Below are positions 31,226 to 43,842 of a stretch of DNA of 64,000 bases, one piece after another. This DNA comes from Bufo bufo. Lineage: Eukaryota; Chordata; Amphibia; Anura; Bufonidae. The DNA lies in contig NC_053398.1 of NCBI RefSeq assembly GCF_905171765.1, positions 42,996,323-43,060,322 on the forward strand, in the 5' to 3' direction. Positions within the stretch are counted from its first letter, which is position 1; each line of letters opens with the position of its first letter. Both the position numbers and the translations under genes were made by a program. The notes below the pieces were generated by a model. It was not told the origin of the DNA and made no database searches. It saw only the letters and a program-made list of their open reading frames with translations.

Positions 31226-31670
31226 TTGGAGAGAGGTCCCATAGCAGAGAATCTGGCTTCATGTCAGCAGAGAATCAGTCTTCATGTGATAGCAGAGAAT
31301 CAGGCTTCACGTCACCCAACACTGGAACAGTCCATTGTCAGATATTTAGGCCCCGGAACCCAGGCAGAGGAGAGAGGTCCCATAACAGAGATTCAGGCTT
31401 CATGTCAGCAGAGAATCAGCCTTCATGTCATAGCAGAGATTCATGCTTCACGTCACCCAACATTGGAACAGTCCATTGTCATATAATTTAGGCCCCGGCA
31501 CCCAGACAGAGGAGAGAGGTCCCATAACAGAGATTCAGGCTTCATGTCAGCGACTCAGCAGAGAATCAGTCTTCATGTCATAGCAGAGAATCAGGCTTAA
31601 TGTCACCCACCACTGGAACAGGCCACTGTCAGATATTTTTAGGCCCCGGCACCCAGACAGAGGAGAGGTT
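31226..31670. repeat. tandem array, unit ~140 bp (hAT-3 3' region)
   Basis: Three units, each with gagagaggtcccata, gattcaggcttcatgtcagc, agtcttcatgt or agccttcatgt, and aggccccggcacccagacag. The plus-strand ORFs across it merely translate the repeat. Confidence 0.88.
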
Positions 31671-31734
31671 CATTCAACTTTGGGTTGCCCCGCAATATAA
31701 TGGTAAAATGAAAATAAAAATAGGATTGAATGAG

Positions 31735-33812
31735 GAAGTCCCCTGGAGCAGACAGGCGAGCAGCGGCAGGATGTGAACGCCGGAAGCGCGAACAGACGGC
31801 CCGCACTTTATGCAGCAGCTCTGACATGTCGGGGTAGTTGCGAATGAACTTCTGCACCACCAAATTCAGCACATGCGCCAGGCAAGGGATGTGCGTCAAA
31901 CCGGCTAGTCCCAGAGCTGCAACGAGATTTCGCCCATTATCGCACACCACCAGGCCGGGCTTGAGGCTCACCGGCAGCAACCACTCATCGGTCTGTTGTT
32001 CTATACCCTGCCACAACTCCTGTGCAGTGTGGGGCCTGTCTCCCAAACATATGAGTTTCAGAATGGCCTGCTGACGTTTACCCCGGGCTGTGCTGAAGTT
32101 GGTGGTGAAGGTGTGTGGCTGACTGGATGAGCAGGTGGAAGAAGAGGAGGAGGAAGCCGAGTAGGAGGAGGAGGCGACAGGAGGCAAAGAATGTTGCCCT
32201 GCGATCCTTGGCGGCGGAAGGACATGCGCCAAACAGCTCTTCGCCTGGGGCCCAGCCGCCACTACATTTACCCAGTGTGCAGTTAGGGAGATATAGCGTT
32301 CCTGTCCGTGCTTACTGGTCCACGTATCTGTGGTTAGGGGGACCTTGCCACAGATGGCGTTGCGCAGTGCACACTTGATTTTATCGGATACTTGGTTGTG
32401 CAGGGAAGGCACGGCTCTCTTGGAGAAGTAGTGCCGGCTGGGAACAACATACTGTGGGACAGCAAGCGACATGAGCTGTTTGAAGCTGTCTGTGTCCACC
32501 AGCCTGAATGACAGCATTTCATAGACCAGTAGTTTAGAAATGCTGGCATTCAGGGCCAGGGATCGAGGGTGGCTAGGTGGGAATTTACGCTTTCTCTCAA
32601 ATGTTTGTGAGATGGAGAGCTGAACGCTGCCGTGTGACATGGTTGAGATGCTTGGTGACGGAGGTGGTGGTGGTGTTGGTGGTACATCCTCTGTTTGCTG
32701 GGCAGCAGATGCCAACGTTCCTCCAGAGGCGGAGGAAGAGGCCGAGGCGGCAGCAGCAGAAGAGGCCGAGCGGCAGCAGCAGAAGAGGTAGCAGGGGGAG
32801 CCTGAGTGAGTTCCTTGTTTTTAAGGAGTTTACTCCACTGCAGTTCATGCTTTGCATGCATGTGCTTGGTCATGCAGGTTGTGCTAAGGTTCAGAACGTT
32901 AATGCCTCGCTTCAGGCTCTGATGGCACAGCGTGCAAACCACTCGGGTCTTGTCGTCAGCACATTGTTTGAAGAACTGCCACGCCAGTGAACTCCTTGAA
33001 GCTGTCTTTGGGGTGCTCGGTCCCAGATGGCGGTGGCCAGTTGCAGACGGACTCTCTTGGCGGCGGGTGTTCTGCTTTTGCCCACTGCTCCCTCTTTTGC
33101 TATGCTGTTGGCTTGGTCTCATCACTGCCTCTTCCTCCGAATTCTGAAAGTCAGTGGCACGACCTTCATTCCATGTGGGGTCTAGGACCTCATCGTCCCC
33201 TGCATCATCTTCCACCCAGTCTTCCTCCCTGACCTCCTGTTCAGTCTGCACACTGCAGAAAGACGCAGCAGTTGGCACCTGTGTTTCATCATCATCAGAG
33301 ACGTGCTGAGGTGGTATTCCCATGTCCTCATCATTAGGAAACATAAGTGGTTGTGCGTTAGTGCATTCTATCTCTTCCACCCCTTGGGAAGGTCTAGGTG
33401 GATGCCCTTGGGAAACCCTGCCAGCAGAGTCTTCAAACAGCATAAAAGACTGCTGCATAACTTGAGGCTCAGACAGTTTCCCTGATATGCATGGGGGCGA
33501 TGTGACAGACTGATGGGCATGGTTTTCATGCGCCATCTGTGCGCTTTCTGCAGAAGTCTGGGTGGGAGATAATGTGAACGTGCTGGATCCACTGTCGGCC
33601 ACCCAATTGACTAATGCCTGTACCTGCTCAGGCCTTACCATCCTTAGAACGGCATTGGGCCCCACGAAATATTGCTGTCAATTCTGCTGGCTACTGGGAC
33701 CTGAGGTAGTTGGTTCACTAGGACGTGTGGCTGTGGCAGAACGGCCACGTCCTCTCCCAGCACCAGAGGGTCCACCAACACCACCGCGTCCCTTACTAGA
33801 TGTTTTCCTCAT
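31735..33812 (-). pseudogene. hAT-3 transposase, truncated (pseudogene)
   Basis: The start is the ATG at 33812 (MRKTSSKGRGG, matching hAT-1). A stop follows the SQQN motif at about 33676, after which the frame is open for 371 codons. A BED zinc finger lies at about 32990-32850 with CTLCHQ and KHMHAKHE intact. A frameshift near 32740 leads to a second open frame with TTDTWTSKHG (first Asp, about 32330), VVCDNGRN (second Asp, about 31940) and CLAHVLNLVVQ. Coding stops after SAPG at about 31735, before the RWNSM region. The rest of the core and hATC are missing. Confidence 0.9.
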
Positions 33813-33949
33813 TGTTACCGTTCACCACAATAAGAAAAAAATTATTTGGCCCAATGTATTGAATTCAAATTCAGGCCTTTTTTTACAGGCACCTAACACT
33901 ATCTGGCTATCTATTTAGGTACCGTATTACACTAATACAGGCACAACAG

Positions 33950-36900
33950 TAACGACAGATTTAGCTGAATATAAATTGTAGGCCTAGTATTTAGGCGCTG
34001 TGTGACAGGTATACGTTTACGGACAGAATTATTTAAACTTGGAAATGCACGGTAGCGTGTGAAGTTATTGAGGATGACACTATCCGCACCTTCAATCTAA
34101 TATACCCTTTTATGGATCAATTTAAACTTGGCCCTACAGCAGAAAAAATATATTTAGGGGATTGCTAAGTTGGGAATTGTATTCAACCCAGAACAAAAAC
34201 TGTGCTTTGGCGGACACTAAATAAATTGACCAGCCTCAGCAATAAACACAGATTGAGCTGAATATAAATTTGAGGCCTATTATTTAGGAGCTGGGTGACA
34301 AGTATACGTTTACGGACAGAATTAGACTTAGAAATGCACGGTAGCGTGTGAAGTTATTGAGAATGACCCTATCAGCACCTTGAATCTAATATACCCTTTT
34401 ATGGATAGATTTAAAGTAGGCCTGATACAGCAGAAACCACTAATTTAGGAAATTGCTAGGTTGGGAATTGTATTTCAACCCAGAACAACAACTGTGCTTT
34501 GACGGACACAATATAACTTGACCAGCTACAGCAATAACCACAGATTTAGCTGAATATAAATTTGAGGCCTATTATTTAGGCGCTGGGTGACAGGTATACG
34601 TTTACGGACAGAATTAGACTTGGATATGCACAGTAGCGTGTGTGTGAAGTTATTGAGAATGACCCTATCAGCACCTTGAATCTAATATACCCTTTTAGGG
34701 ATAGATTTAAAGTAGGCCTGATACAGCAGAAACCACTCATTTAGGAAATTGCTAGGTTGGGAATTGTATTTCAACCCAGAACAAAAACTGTGCTTTTACG
34801 GACACAAAATAACTTGACCAGCTACAGCAATAGCCACAGATTTAGCTGAATATAAATTGTAGACCTATTATTTAGGCGCTGGGTGACAGGTATAGGTTTA
34901 CGGACAGAATTTGACTTGGATATGCACAGTAGCGTGTGTGTGAAGTTATTGAGAATGACCCTATCAGCACCTTGAATCTAATATACCCTTTTAGGGATAG
35001 ATTTAAAGTAGGCCTGATACAGCAGAAACCACTAATTTAGGAAATTGCTAGGTTGGGAATTGTATTTCAACCCAGAACAAAAACTGTGCTTTGACGGACA
35101 CAATATAACTTGACCAGCTACAGCAATAACCACAGATTTAGCTGAATATAAATTTGAGGCCTATTATTTAGGCGCTAGGTGACAGGTATACGTTTACGGA
35201 CAGAATTAGACTTGGATATGCACAGTAGCGTGTGTGTGAAGTTATTGAGAATGACCCTATCAGCACCTTGAATCTAATATACCCTTTTAGGGATAGATTT
35301 AAAGTAGGCCTGATACAGCAGAAACCACTCATTTAGGAAATTGCTAGGTTGGGAATTGTATTTCAACCCAGAACAAAAACTGTGCTTTGACGGACACAAT
35401 ATAACTTGACCAGCTACAGCAATAACCACAGATTTAGCTGAATATAAATTTGAGGCCTATTATTTAGGTGCTGGGTGACAGGTATACGTTTACGGACAGA
35501 ATTAGACTTGGATATGCACAGTAGCGTGTGTGTGAAGTTATTGAGAATGACCCTATCAGCACCTTGAATCTAATATACCCTTTTAGGGATAGATTTAAAG
35601 TAGGCCTGATACAGCAGAAACCACTCATTTAGGAAATTGCTAGGTTGGGAATTGTATTTCAACCCAGAACAAAAACTGTGCTTTTACGGACACAAAATAA
35701 CTTGACCAGCTACAGCAATAGCCACAGATTTAGCTGAATATAAATTGTAGACCTATTATTTAGGCGCTGGGTGACAGGTATAGGTTTAGGGACAGAATTT
35801 GACTTGGATATGCACAGTAGCGTGTGTGTGAAGTTATTGAGAATGACCCTATCAGCACCTTGAATCTAATATACCCTTTTAGGGATAGATTTAAAGTAGG
35901 CCTGATACAGCAGAAACCACTAATTTAGGAAATTGCTAGGTTGGGAATTGTATTTCAACCCAGAACAAAAACTGTGCTTTGACGGACACAATATAACTTG
36001 ACCAGCTACAGCAATAACCACAGATTTAGCTGAATATAAATTTGAGGCCTATTATTTAGGCGCTGGGTGACAGGTATACGTTTACGGACAGAATTAGACT
36101 TGGATATGCACAGTAGCGTGTGTGTGAAGTTATTGAGAATGACCCTATCAGCACCTTGAATCTAATATACCCTTTTAGGGATAGATTTAAAGTAGGCCTG
36201 ATACAGCAGAAACCACTCATTTAGGAAATTGCTAGGTTGGGAATTGTATTTCAACCCAGAACAAAAACTGTGCTTTTACGGACACAAAATAACTTGACCA
36301 GCTACAGCAATAGCCACAGATTTAGCTGAATATAAATTTTAGGCCTATTATTTAGGCGCTGGGTGACAGGTATAGGTTTACGGACAGAATTTGACTTGGA
36401 TATGCACAGTAGCGTGTGTGTGAAGTTATTGAGAATGACCCTATCAGCACCTTGAATCTAATATACCCTTTTAGGGATAGATTTAAAGTAGGCCTGATAC
36501 AGCAGAAACCACTCATTTAGGAAATTGCTAGGTTGGGAATTGTATTTCAACCCAGAACAAAAACTGTGCTTTGACGGACACAATATAACTTGACCAGCTA
36601 CAGCAATAACCACAGATTTAGCTGAATATAAATTTGAGGCCTATTATTTAGGCGCTGGGTGACAGGTATACGTTTACGGACAGAATTAGACTTGGATATG
36701 CACAGTAGCGTGTGTGTGAAGTTATTGAGAATGACCCTATCAGCACCTTGAATCTAATATACCCTTTTATGGATAGATTTAAAGTAGGCCTGATACAGCA
36801 GAAACCACTCATTTAGGAAATTGCTAGGTTGGGAATTGTATTTCAACCCAGAACAAAAACTGTGCTTTGACGGACACAATATAACTTGACCAGCTACAGC

Positions 36901-37077
36901 AATAGCCACAGATTTAGCTGAATATAAATTTGAGGCCTATTATTTAGGCGCTGGGTGACAGGTATACGTTAACGGACAGAATTAGACTTGGATATGCACA
37001 GTAGCGTGTGTGTGAAGTTATTGAGAATGACCCTATCAGCACCTTGAATCTAATATACCCTTTTATGGATAGATTTA
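33950..37077. repeat. tandem array, unit 296 bp, about 10.5 copies (hAT-3 5' region)
   Basis: The block ggacagaatt recurs at about 34021, 34314, 34606, 34902, 35198, 35494, 35790, 36086, 36382, 36678 and 36974, so the period is 296 bases from the third unit on. Units are very similar, and two variants can be told apart: ctttgacggacacaatataa with cagcaataacc, and cttttacggacacaaaataa with cagcaatagcc. The second type starts near 34792, 35682 and 36274, i.e. three and two periods apart, so multi-unit blocks were amplified. The outer units are more diverged. Confidence 0.95.
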
Positions 37078-37195
37078 AATAACCACACTATTGATGGTTA
37101 AATGGACTTGGTGGCAGCTTGCCCCTGATGTAGGATATAGCAAAAAATAACCACACTATTGATGGTTAAATGGACTTGGTGGCAGCTTGTGCTGG
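37078..37195. repeat. short direct duplication next to the 296-bp array
   Basis: aataaccacactattgatgg...ggtggcagcttg is present at 37079-37120 and again at 37146-37188. Confidence 0.85.
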
Positions 37196-37441
37196 CGCAC
37201 CACAAGCCACAAAATGGCCGCCGATCACCCCAGAAAAAAGTGACTGAAAAACGCTCTGGGCAGCCTAAAAACAGTGAGCAATTGAATAGCAGCAGTTCAA
37301 TGATCCACAGCTGTAGATCGATCACTATCTTAAGTCTTTTGGAGGAGTTAATCACTGCCTAATCTCGCCCTAACGTTGCAGCTGCAACCTCTCCCTACAC
37401 TTGTATCAGCAGAGTGACGTGCAGTGCTACGTGACCCAAGC

Positions 37442-37511
37442 TTATATAGAGGCTGGGTCACATGCTGCACTGGCCAATCACAGCCATGCCAATAGTAGGC
37501 ATGGCTGTGAT
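37442..37511 (-). promoter_or_regulatory. hAT-3 TATATAA and conserved hairpin
   Basis: TATATAA (minus strand, 37442-37448) lies next to a hairpin with perfect 14-bp arms (37477-37490 and 37498-37511, atcacagccatgcc). Both elements and their spacing match 3985-4054 in hAT-1. Likely the transposase promoter region. Confidence 0.45.
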
Positions 37512-37606
37512 GGCCTCTTGGTGCAAGTAGTATGACGCTTGTTGATTGGCTGCTTTGCAGCCTTTCAAAAAGCGGCAAGAAAGTGCCGAACACCGAACCC
37601 GAACCC

Positions 37607-37796
37607 TGCACTGTGAATGTTTACATGGTGTGTTCAATAAAAACATGGCAACATTTAATTCTTTGTGTGTTATTAGTTTAAGCAGACTGTGATTGTCTAT
37701 TGTTGTGACTTAGATGAAGATCAGATCACATTTTATTACCAATTTGTGCTGAATCCATATCATTCCAAAGGGTTCACATACTTTTTCTTGCAACTG
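37607..37796. mobile_element. Tc1 terminal fragment
   Basis: Nearly identical to the right terminal inverted repeat of the Tc1 copy at 40315-47870 (gcactgtgaatgtttacatg to ttcttgcaactg, then TA at 37797-37798). Only the end is present; the rest was lost, together with the hAT-3 terminus. Confidence 0.85.
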
Positions 37797-37798
37797 TA

Positions 37799-38379
37799 TG
37801 TAAACATCATTTTTCTCAGCCATTGTAAACATGGGACCAGCACAGATGTCTTTGGCTGCCAAGCACACATGCAACAGATCAGCCACTTTCACAGGTACAA
37901 ATCTGCTGACAGATGCCCTTTAAAAAATTAAACCCAGAGCAAAAACCCAGTAATAAACACCACAACAATTAGAGCACTCAAATGAAGGGAGGGAGAGCAG
38001 GCGCAGATAAGCCTTCTTCTTCAAATCTTCCTTCTTCAGCAGCTTGACCAGGAAGAACACTAAAGGCCCATCTTCTTAAAGCCAATACTGTAAAATAATA
38101 ACCGAATCGTCCCAGAGATGAGAAATTAACCACCACTTATGTGATTGCGCTGGTAGCCAACCATGAACAGGGTAAGCACCATATGGAAGACATGAAAGGG
38201 AGAGACAAAAGAGGGAGGGAAAAAGATCGATAGGAAAGGGGGGAGGGTGCTCGTGATAACCCCATCCATGAATGGGCATTTCTGGACAGTGTTTGGTATT
38301 CCCAGGGGTGCGGTTTTTAATGTCTCTATTTTTACCAACCTAAGCGTTGGTGTGTGGTAAGTATGTGTAACTCCTTCTT
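37799..38379. other. unassigned non-coding DNA
   Basis: No supported gene or repeat boundary. It may be partly PLE-derived (see the next entry). Confidence 0.4.
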
Positions 38380-38460
38380 CTAACAATTAAGCGATTTATT
38401 GAACCATACCCGGTATAGCGACATTTCCACTCATAGCAGTCTTTCTCAAGCAACCAAATA
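38380..38460 (-). repeat. possible PLE terminal relic with hammerhead-like layout
   Basis: The minus strand reads ttgagaaagact, gctatg, agtggaaatgtcgc, then ttcaataaatcgc. This is a degenerate form of the PLE layout: CUGANGA-like block, short stem, GAAA, then AATAAA. Weak on its own. Confidence 0.3.
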
Positions 38461-38630
38461 CCAAATACATTATTTCTTATATACATAACACATAATCATA
38501 TGATTCTGTATGAACCTACAGTATAACCCTTCCTAAAACCTATAACCATGTAGGTTTGGATACATATTCACTAGTGGGCGGTCATCTAAATGATGAGTTC
38601 ACCGACATGTGTTCACCTATGGTTCATATA

Positions 38631-39035
38631 CAGTGGCATGCAAAAGTTTGGGCATCCCTGGTCAAAATTACATGCACGCAAGAATGCCCAGAAATCTCAC
38701 AGAACTAGAAGACTTTTGCAAGATAGAATGGATGAAAAGCCCCAAAAAAGAATTGAAAAATTCTTGGCTGGCTACAAAAAGCATTTACAAGCTGTGATAC
38801 TTGCCAAAGGGAGTGCTACTCGGTACTAACCATGCAGAGTGTCCAAAGTTTAGTATTTTTGTTATTTAAAAAAATGTAAAAGGTGAAAATGAAAAAAATG
38901 TTTTTGCTTAAAATACAAAGGGAGTATGTCATCTTTAACGTTATGCCTTTTGGAGATCATTTCATTTTCAACTTGCTTAACTGTTCTCAGTAACAGTAAT
39001 TTTGCCCAGGGGTGCCAAACTTTTGCATGCCACTG
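38631..39035 (+). mobile_element. internally deleted Tc1-like element (MITE)
   Basis: Flanked by TA (38629-38630, 39036-39037). The ends cagtggcatgcaaaagtttg and, inverted, the same sequence are near-identical. Inside, 38700-38826 still encodes a transposase C-terminus in shifting frames (RNLTELEDFCKIEWMK, then LQAVILAKGSATRY and a stop). The catalytic core is gone, so it could move only with help from another copy. Confidence 0.88.
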
Positions 39036-39037
39036 TA

Positions 39038-39354
39038 TGTGTGTGCCTTCCTTCGACTGTGGCTTATCTATACTACATTTGGTGGGATCCAAGAGTCAGG
39101 ATCCGGCGCAGTGTGCACCTGCAGGAGAAGTCTTTAATACCCATGGATGTTGGAATCATGTTGTGCTGCTGATACCCTAAGGCTGGGTGCCATCCTGACC
39201 CCATACTGTATATACAATATGTAGAGCATAAGCAAAGGCAACAATTGCAATGGGTAGATAATGATAGAAGTGATGGATGAGGAGGTTGTGAGAAGTTCAA
39301 GAGTTGTGTGCTTCTATAGCTCATATATGAAGTATATACTGTATGGCTATCTAT
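39038..39354. other. unassigned non-coding DNA
   Basis: Nothing recognised. Confidence 0.45.
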
Positions 39355-39963
39355 AACAGATAAAGTGAATATCATTGATTATCCTATGACATTGGCACCT
39401 GGCAATATGTGGGATAAATTAGACAGCAAATGAACAGACAGTTCCTGAAGTTGGAAACAGAAATTGCGTGTGTAATGATCTGATCAACTTTGACAAGGGC
39501 CCAATAGTCAATATGCAGTGGTTAATAACTACCAAAAGTGGTGAAAAAAAATGAACAACTAGTGAACTGGTGACAAGGTCTTGGGTGCCTAAGGTTTATT
39601 GATGCATGTGGGAAGTGATGGATTATCCACCTGGTCTGATCCCACAAAGAGCTAATGTAGCTCAAATTTCTGATAAAATTACTGCTGGCTATGACAGGGC
39701 ATCACAGCTTCCTGCATACGAGGCTGTATAGTCACAGGCCGGTCAGAGCTCCAATGCTTACTCCTGTCCACCAATAAAAGTGCCTACAATTGGCAAATAA
39801 GCTTCAAAACTGGCACATGGAACAATGGAGAAGGTGACCTGGTTTTATAAAGCACATTTTCTTTTACATCATGTGGATGCCCAGATGAGTGTGTAGCACA
39901 TACCAGTTGAAAATATGGCCCCAGGATGTACTTTGGAAAGACATTCATGTGGATGTTACTGAC
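39355..39963 (+). pseudogene. Tc1-like transposase relic, N-terminal part, split by hAT-4
   Basis: A decayed plus-strand Tc1/mariner transposase. About 39640-39700 gives VAQISDKITAGYD, and 39815-39940 gives MEKVTWFYKAHFLLHHVD and ENMAPGCTLE, matching the region around the first catalytic Asp of Tc1-like enzymes (W-S-D-E-S is degraded to W-F-Y-K-A). Stops are frequent. The protein is cut at 39963 by hAT-4 and continues at 49561. Confidence 0.75.
39956..39963. repeat. hAT-4 target-site duplication, left copy
   Basis: ttactgac, repeated exactly at 49561-49568. Confidence 0.93.
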
Positions 39964-40533
39964 TAGAGATGAGCGAATTTTTCAAAAATTCTATTCGCCG
40001 GTTCGCCAAATTTTTTAGGAAATTTACGTCAAAAAGAGCTATTTCCTGGCTGCACAGAGTCTTTATAGAGGTGTAGAACACTGTGCCTTGCAGTAACATG
40101 CATAGGGAGTCTGCTTTGGTAGTGAAATAATACTGTCCGTATGACATGCAGATGATAGGCGTCGCTCTTAGAATCACTGCACACTTCACTTATTTGGGCA
40201 GTCACGGGACCAAAACTGAACAAATAACTCATGTATGAACTCAGCCTTACAGGTCGATGTTAGCACCAAGAAGAAGCGCACTCCTTTTACACCGTCCTCA
40301 GCTGATTTCACATACAGTTGCAAGAAAAAGTATGTGAACCCTTTGAAATGATATGGATTTCTGCACAAATTGGTCATAAAATGTGATCTGATCTTCATCT
40401 AAGTCACAACAATAGACAATCACAGTCTGCTTAAACTAATAACACACAAAGAATTAAATGTTACCATGTTTTTATTGAACACACCATGTAAACATTCACA
40501 GTGCAGGTGGAAAAAGTATGTGAACCCTTGGAT

Positions 40534-41428
<895 letters not shown>

Positions 41429-41723
41429 TTCACATCAGGCAATGATTCTTGCGAAAAGCAAACCCAGAACTGGTGTGTGTTTTTTATAGGGCAGCTGTAA
41501 CAAACACCTCCAATCTCATCTTATTGATTGGACTCCAGTTGGCTGACACCTCTCTCCAATTAGCTCTTGGAGATGTCATTAGTCTAGGGGTTCACATACT
41601 TATTCCACCTGCACTGTGAATGTTTACATGGTGTGTTCAATAAAAACATGGTAACATTTAATTCTTTGTGTGTTATTAGTTTAAGCAGACTGTGATTGTC
41701 TATTGTTGTGACTTAGATGAAGA

Positions 41724-41737
41724 TCAGATCACATTTT
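41724..41737. repeat. L1 target-site duplication, left copy
   Basis: tcagatcacatttt, repeated at 47794-47807. Confidence 0.92.
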
Positions 41738-43534
41738 TTTTTTATTCGCTTTATTGAACACACAAAGCAAATAATAATGACAGTCTCAGTACATAATCCA
41801 ATGCTGATTATACATCAGTGACATCTTTAAAAAGTATATATGACATGTGCATTACAACGCAAATAAAACAATAAACACCTGTGCTGTATCTGCTTATTTG
41901 TGTCGTTACCTCAAGCAAAAAGGTTCACTTAAACATAAATTAGACTTTACAGATATCATATACCAGTCCTAGCTGATCCAATTCACTATTTTTTATTCTC
42001 TATTCCCCCACATTTCAGATTTACCGCTGTTCAGCTTGTTCTGTTCTTAATGCCTCAGTCAGTCTGTGGGATGAGTAAGTAGTCCTTGGAGATGCGCAAC
42101 ATATCCCCTATACCTTCTGAAATTTAGTCATGCAGCCCCTATTTTTAAAAACGATGTTCTCATATGGTATTATTGAATTAACCAGTAGTTTCCACTGCGC
42201 TAGGGTGGGTGATCTATCGCCCATCCACCTCATGGCTATCGCCTTCCATGCCAGAAACAGTACTTCCCTCAGGAATATCCTTACATAATGTGAGTAAACA
42301 GTCTCATCTAATATTACGAAGAGACAAATCTTCGGGTGTAAAGGTACTGCACAACCTAAGAGATCGGTGAGCAACTTGGTTATTTCCTCCCAGAATGTAT
42401 GTATATATGGGCATGCCCAAATAAGATGCCAAAAGTCAGCATCCACTGACGCACACCTGTGACACTCCGAGTGAGTAAGTCTACCCATCCTATTTAGCCT
42501 TAGCGGAGTCAGGTAACTCTGATGTAATATGCAAACTTGGATAAACTTATTGTTTATGGCAGGTGATACTAGAGTGGGGGATTCTAAAACATCTTCCACA
42601 TCTTCATTAGTTAAGTCTGGAATTTTAGCTTTCCATCTATCTAATGCTTGAATTGGGACACCTTTCAGCTTAGTATATAACACTGATATAAAACCACGTG
42701 GTCCTTGAGAACGGATAACTCCAATCATTGGAAAGGTGGATAGTAAGATTGGGGTATCCCTATAGTGAGTTTGCAGGGCGTGTCTCAATTGCAGGAATCT
42801 ATAGAATGCCTGTCTAGGGAGCTCATGCCTACGACTCATGGACTCATAATCGTTGAATACATTATTGCTATATAGATTGCCCAATGTGATAACCCCGTGT
42901 TCCTTCCAGAACATCCCTTCTCGCATCGTCAGTAGATCAGGGAACATGGGGTTATCCCAAATAGGAGTTTCCAACAGATTCGACCCTACATTGTATATTC
43001 TCTTGCTAGCTGTCCACACCTGAACAGCCACCCTATGAATTGGTAACAGCTTCCGTGGGAATAAACAAGGCTGTTCTAACACAGACCATAAATTAGCAAT
43101 ACCCAAGTAATCAGCTAATTGCTTCTCTTGCCTGTATAGAATGCCTCCCGGTGTCACCCAAGATCTGATATTTCTCAGCTGTCCAGCTAAGTAATATAGG
43201 TGTACATCGGGCAAGGACATACACCCTTCCTTCTTAAAACGGGATAGATTAGTTATTGAAAGCTTGGGTCTATTTGCTCCCCAAATGAAGGGCGACAACA
43301 GCGAGTTAAGGTTCTGAAAGAACTTTTTCGGAACTGCATATGGTGCATGCTGTAGAATATATAAACACTTCGGTAGGATAATCAATTTTACCAGATTGAT
43401 CCTCCCTGACACAGACAAAGGCAGGTTCTGCCATACCCTGAATTTCTCCTTACAATATATTAGGAGTGGCTGGATATTCAGTGTATGAAAGGACGTGACA
43501 TTTTTGGTGATATGAACACCTAAGTATTTATAGC

Positions 43535-43549
43535 TATGCACAATAGGCA
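43535..43549. repeat. target-site duplication of the palindromic insertion, left copy
   Basis: tatgcacaataggca, repeated at 43843-43857. Confidence 0.93.
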
Positions 43550-43842
43550 AAAGAAAAAGAAAGAAAGCAGCACACAAAAAATGAACGGGTGCAAAAAAAT
43601 CCTCCCAGGAGACCTGCGACCAAGATCCCAAATGTAGATACTGTAGCAAAAGAAGGCAGCACTCCAGTTTGCAGTAAAAAAGTGGACGGTTTATTCACTC
43701 ATCAGCAACGTTTCAGCTCTCACATTGGAGCCTTTTTCCAGCTGGAAAAAGGCTCCAATGTGAGAGCTGAAACGTTGCTGATGAGTGAATAAACCGTCCA
43801 CTTTTTTACTGCAAACTGGAGTGCTGCCTTCTTTTGCTACAG
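43550..43842. mobile_element. palindromic PLE-like retroinsertion in L1 ORF2
   Basis: 293 bases flanked by a 15-bp duplication. It begins with an A-rich stretch and about 90 unique bases. It then forms a perfect palindrome, 43639-43741 against 43742-43844, with no spacer; the last two bases belong to the duplication. Each arm contains gagctgaaacgttgctgatg and gagtgaataaaccgtcc, the style of a PLE terminus (GAAACG block, then AATAAA). Variable-length duplications plus inverted terminus copies point to PLE-type snap-back reverse transcription. Confidence 0.85.

Larger units (their letters stand above)
30943..37606 (-). mobile_element. hAT-3 DNA transposon, 5' end truncated by Tc1 sequence
   Basis: Begins tagagttgagcgaacacctg followed by gttcgggttcg-rich palindromes, and matches the hAT-1 right terminus. 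It is oriented with the transposase on the minus strand. Contents: subterminal region, a ~140-bp tandem array (31226-31670), the transposase (31735-33812), a 296-bp tandem array (33950-37077), and the conserved TATATAA plus hairpin (37442-37511). The far end is cut at about 37606 (cgaacccgaaccc), where Tc1 sequence starts, so no terminus or target duplication survives there. Confidence 0.9.

Noticed and set aside
31226..31491. Two overlapping plus-strand ORFs with internal repeats
   Set aside because: Translations of the ~140-bp tandem array in hAT-3.
33950..37077. CRISPR-like or other spacer-repeat array
   Set aside because: The 296-bp units are contiguous with no unique spacers, and the context is a vertebrate transposon.
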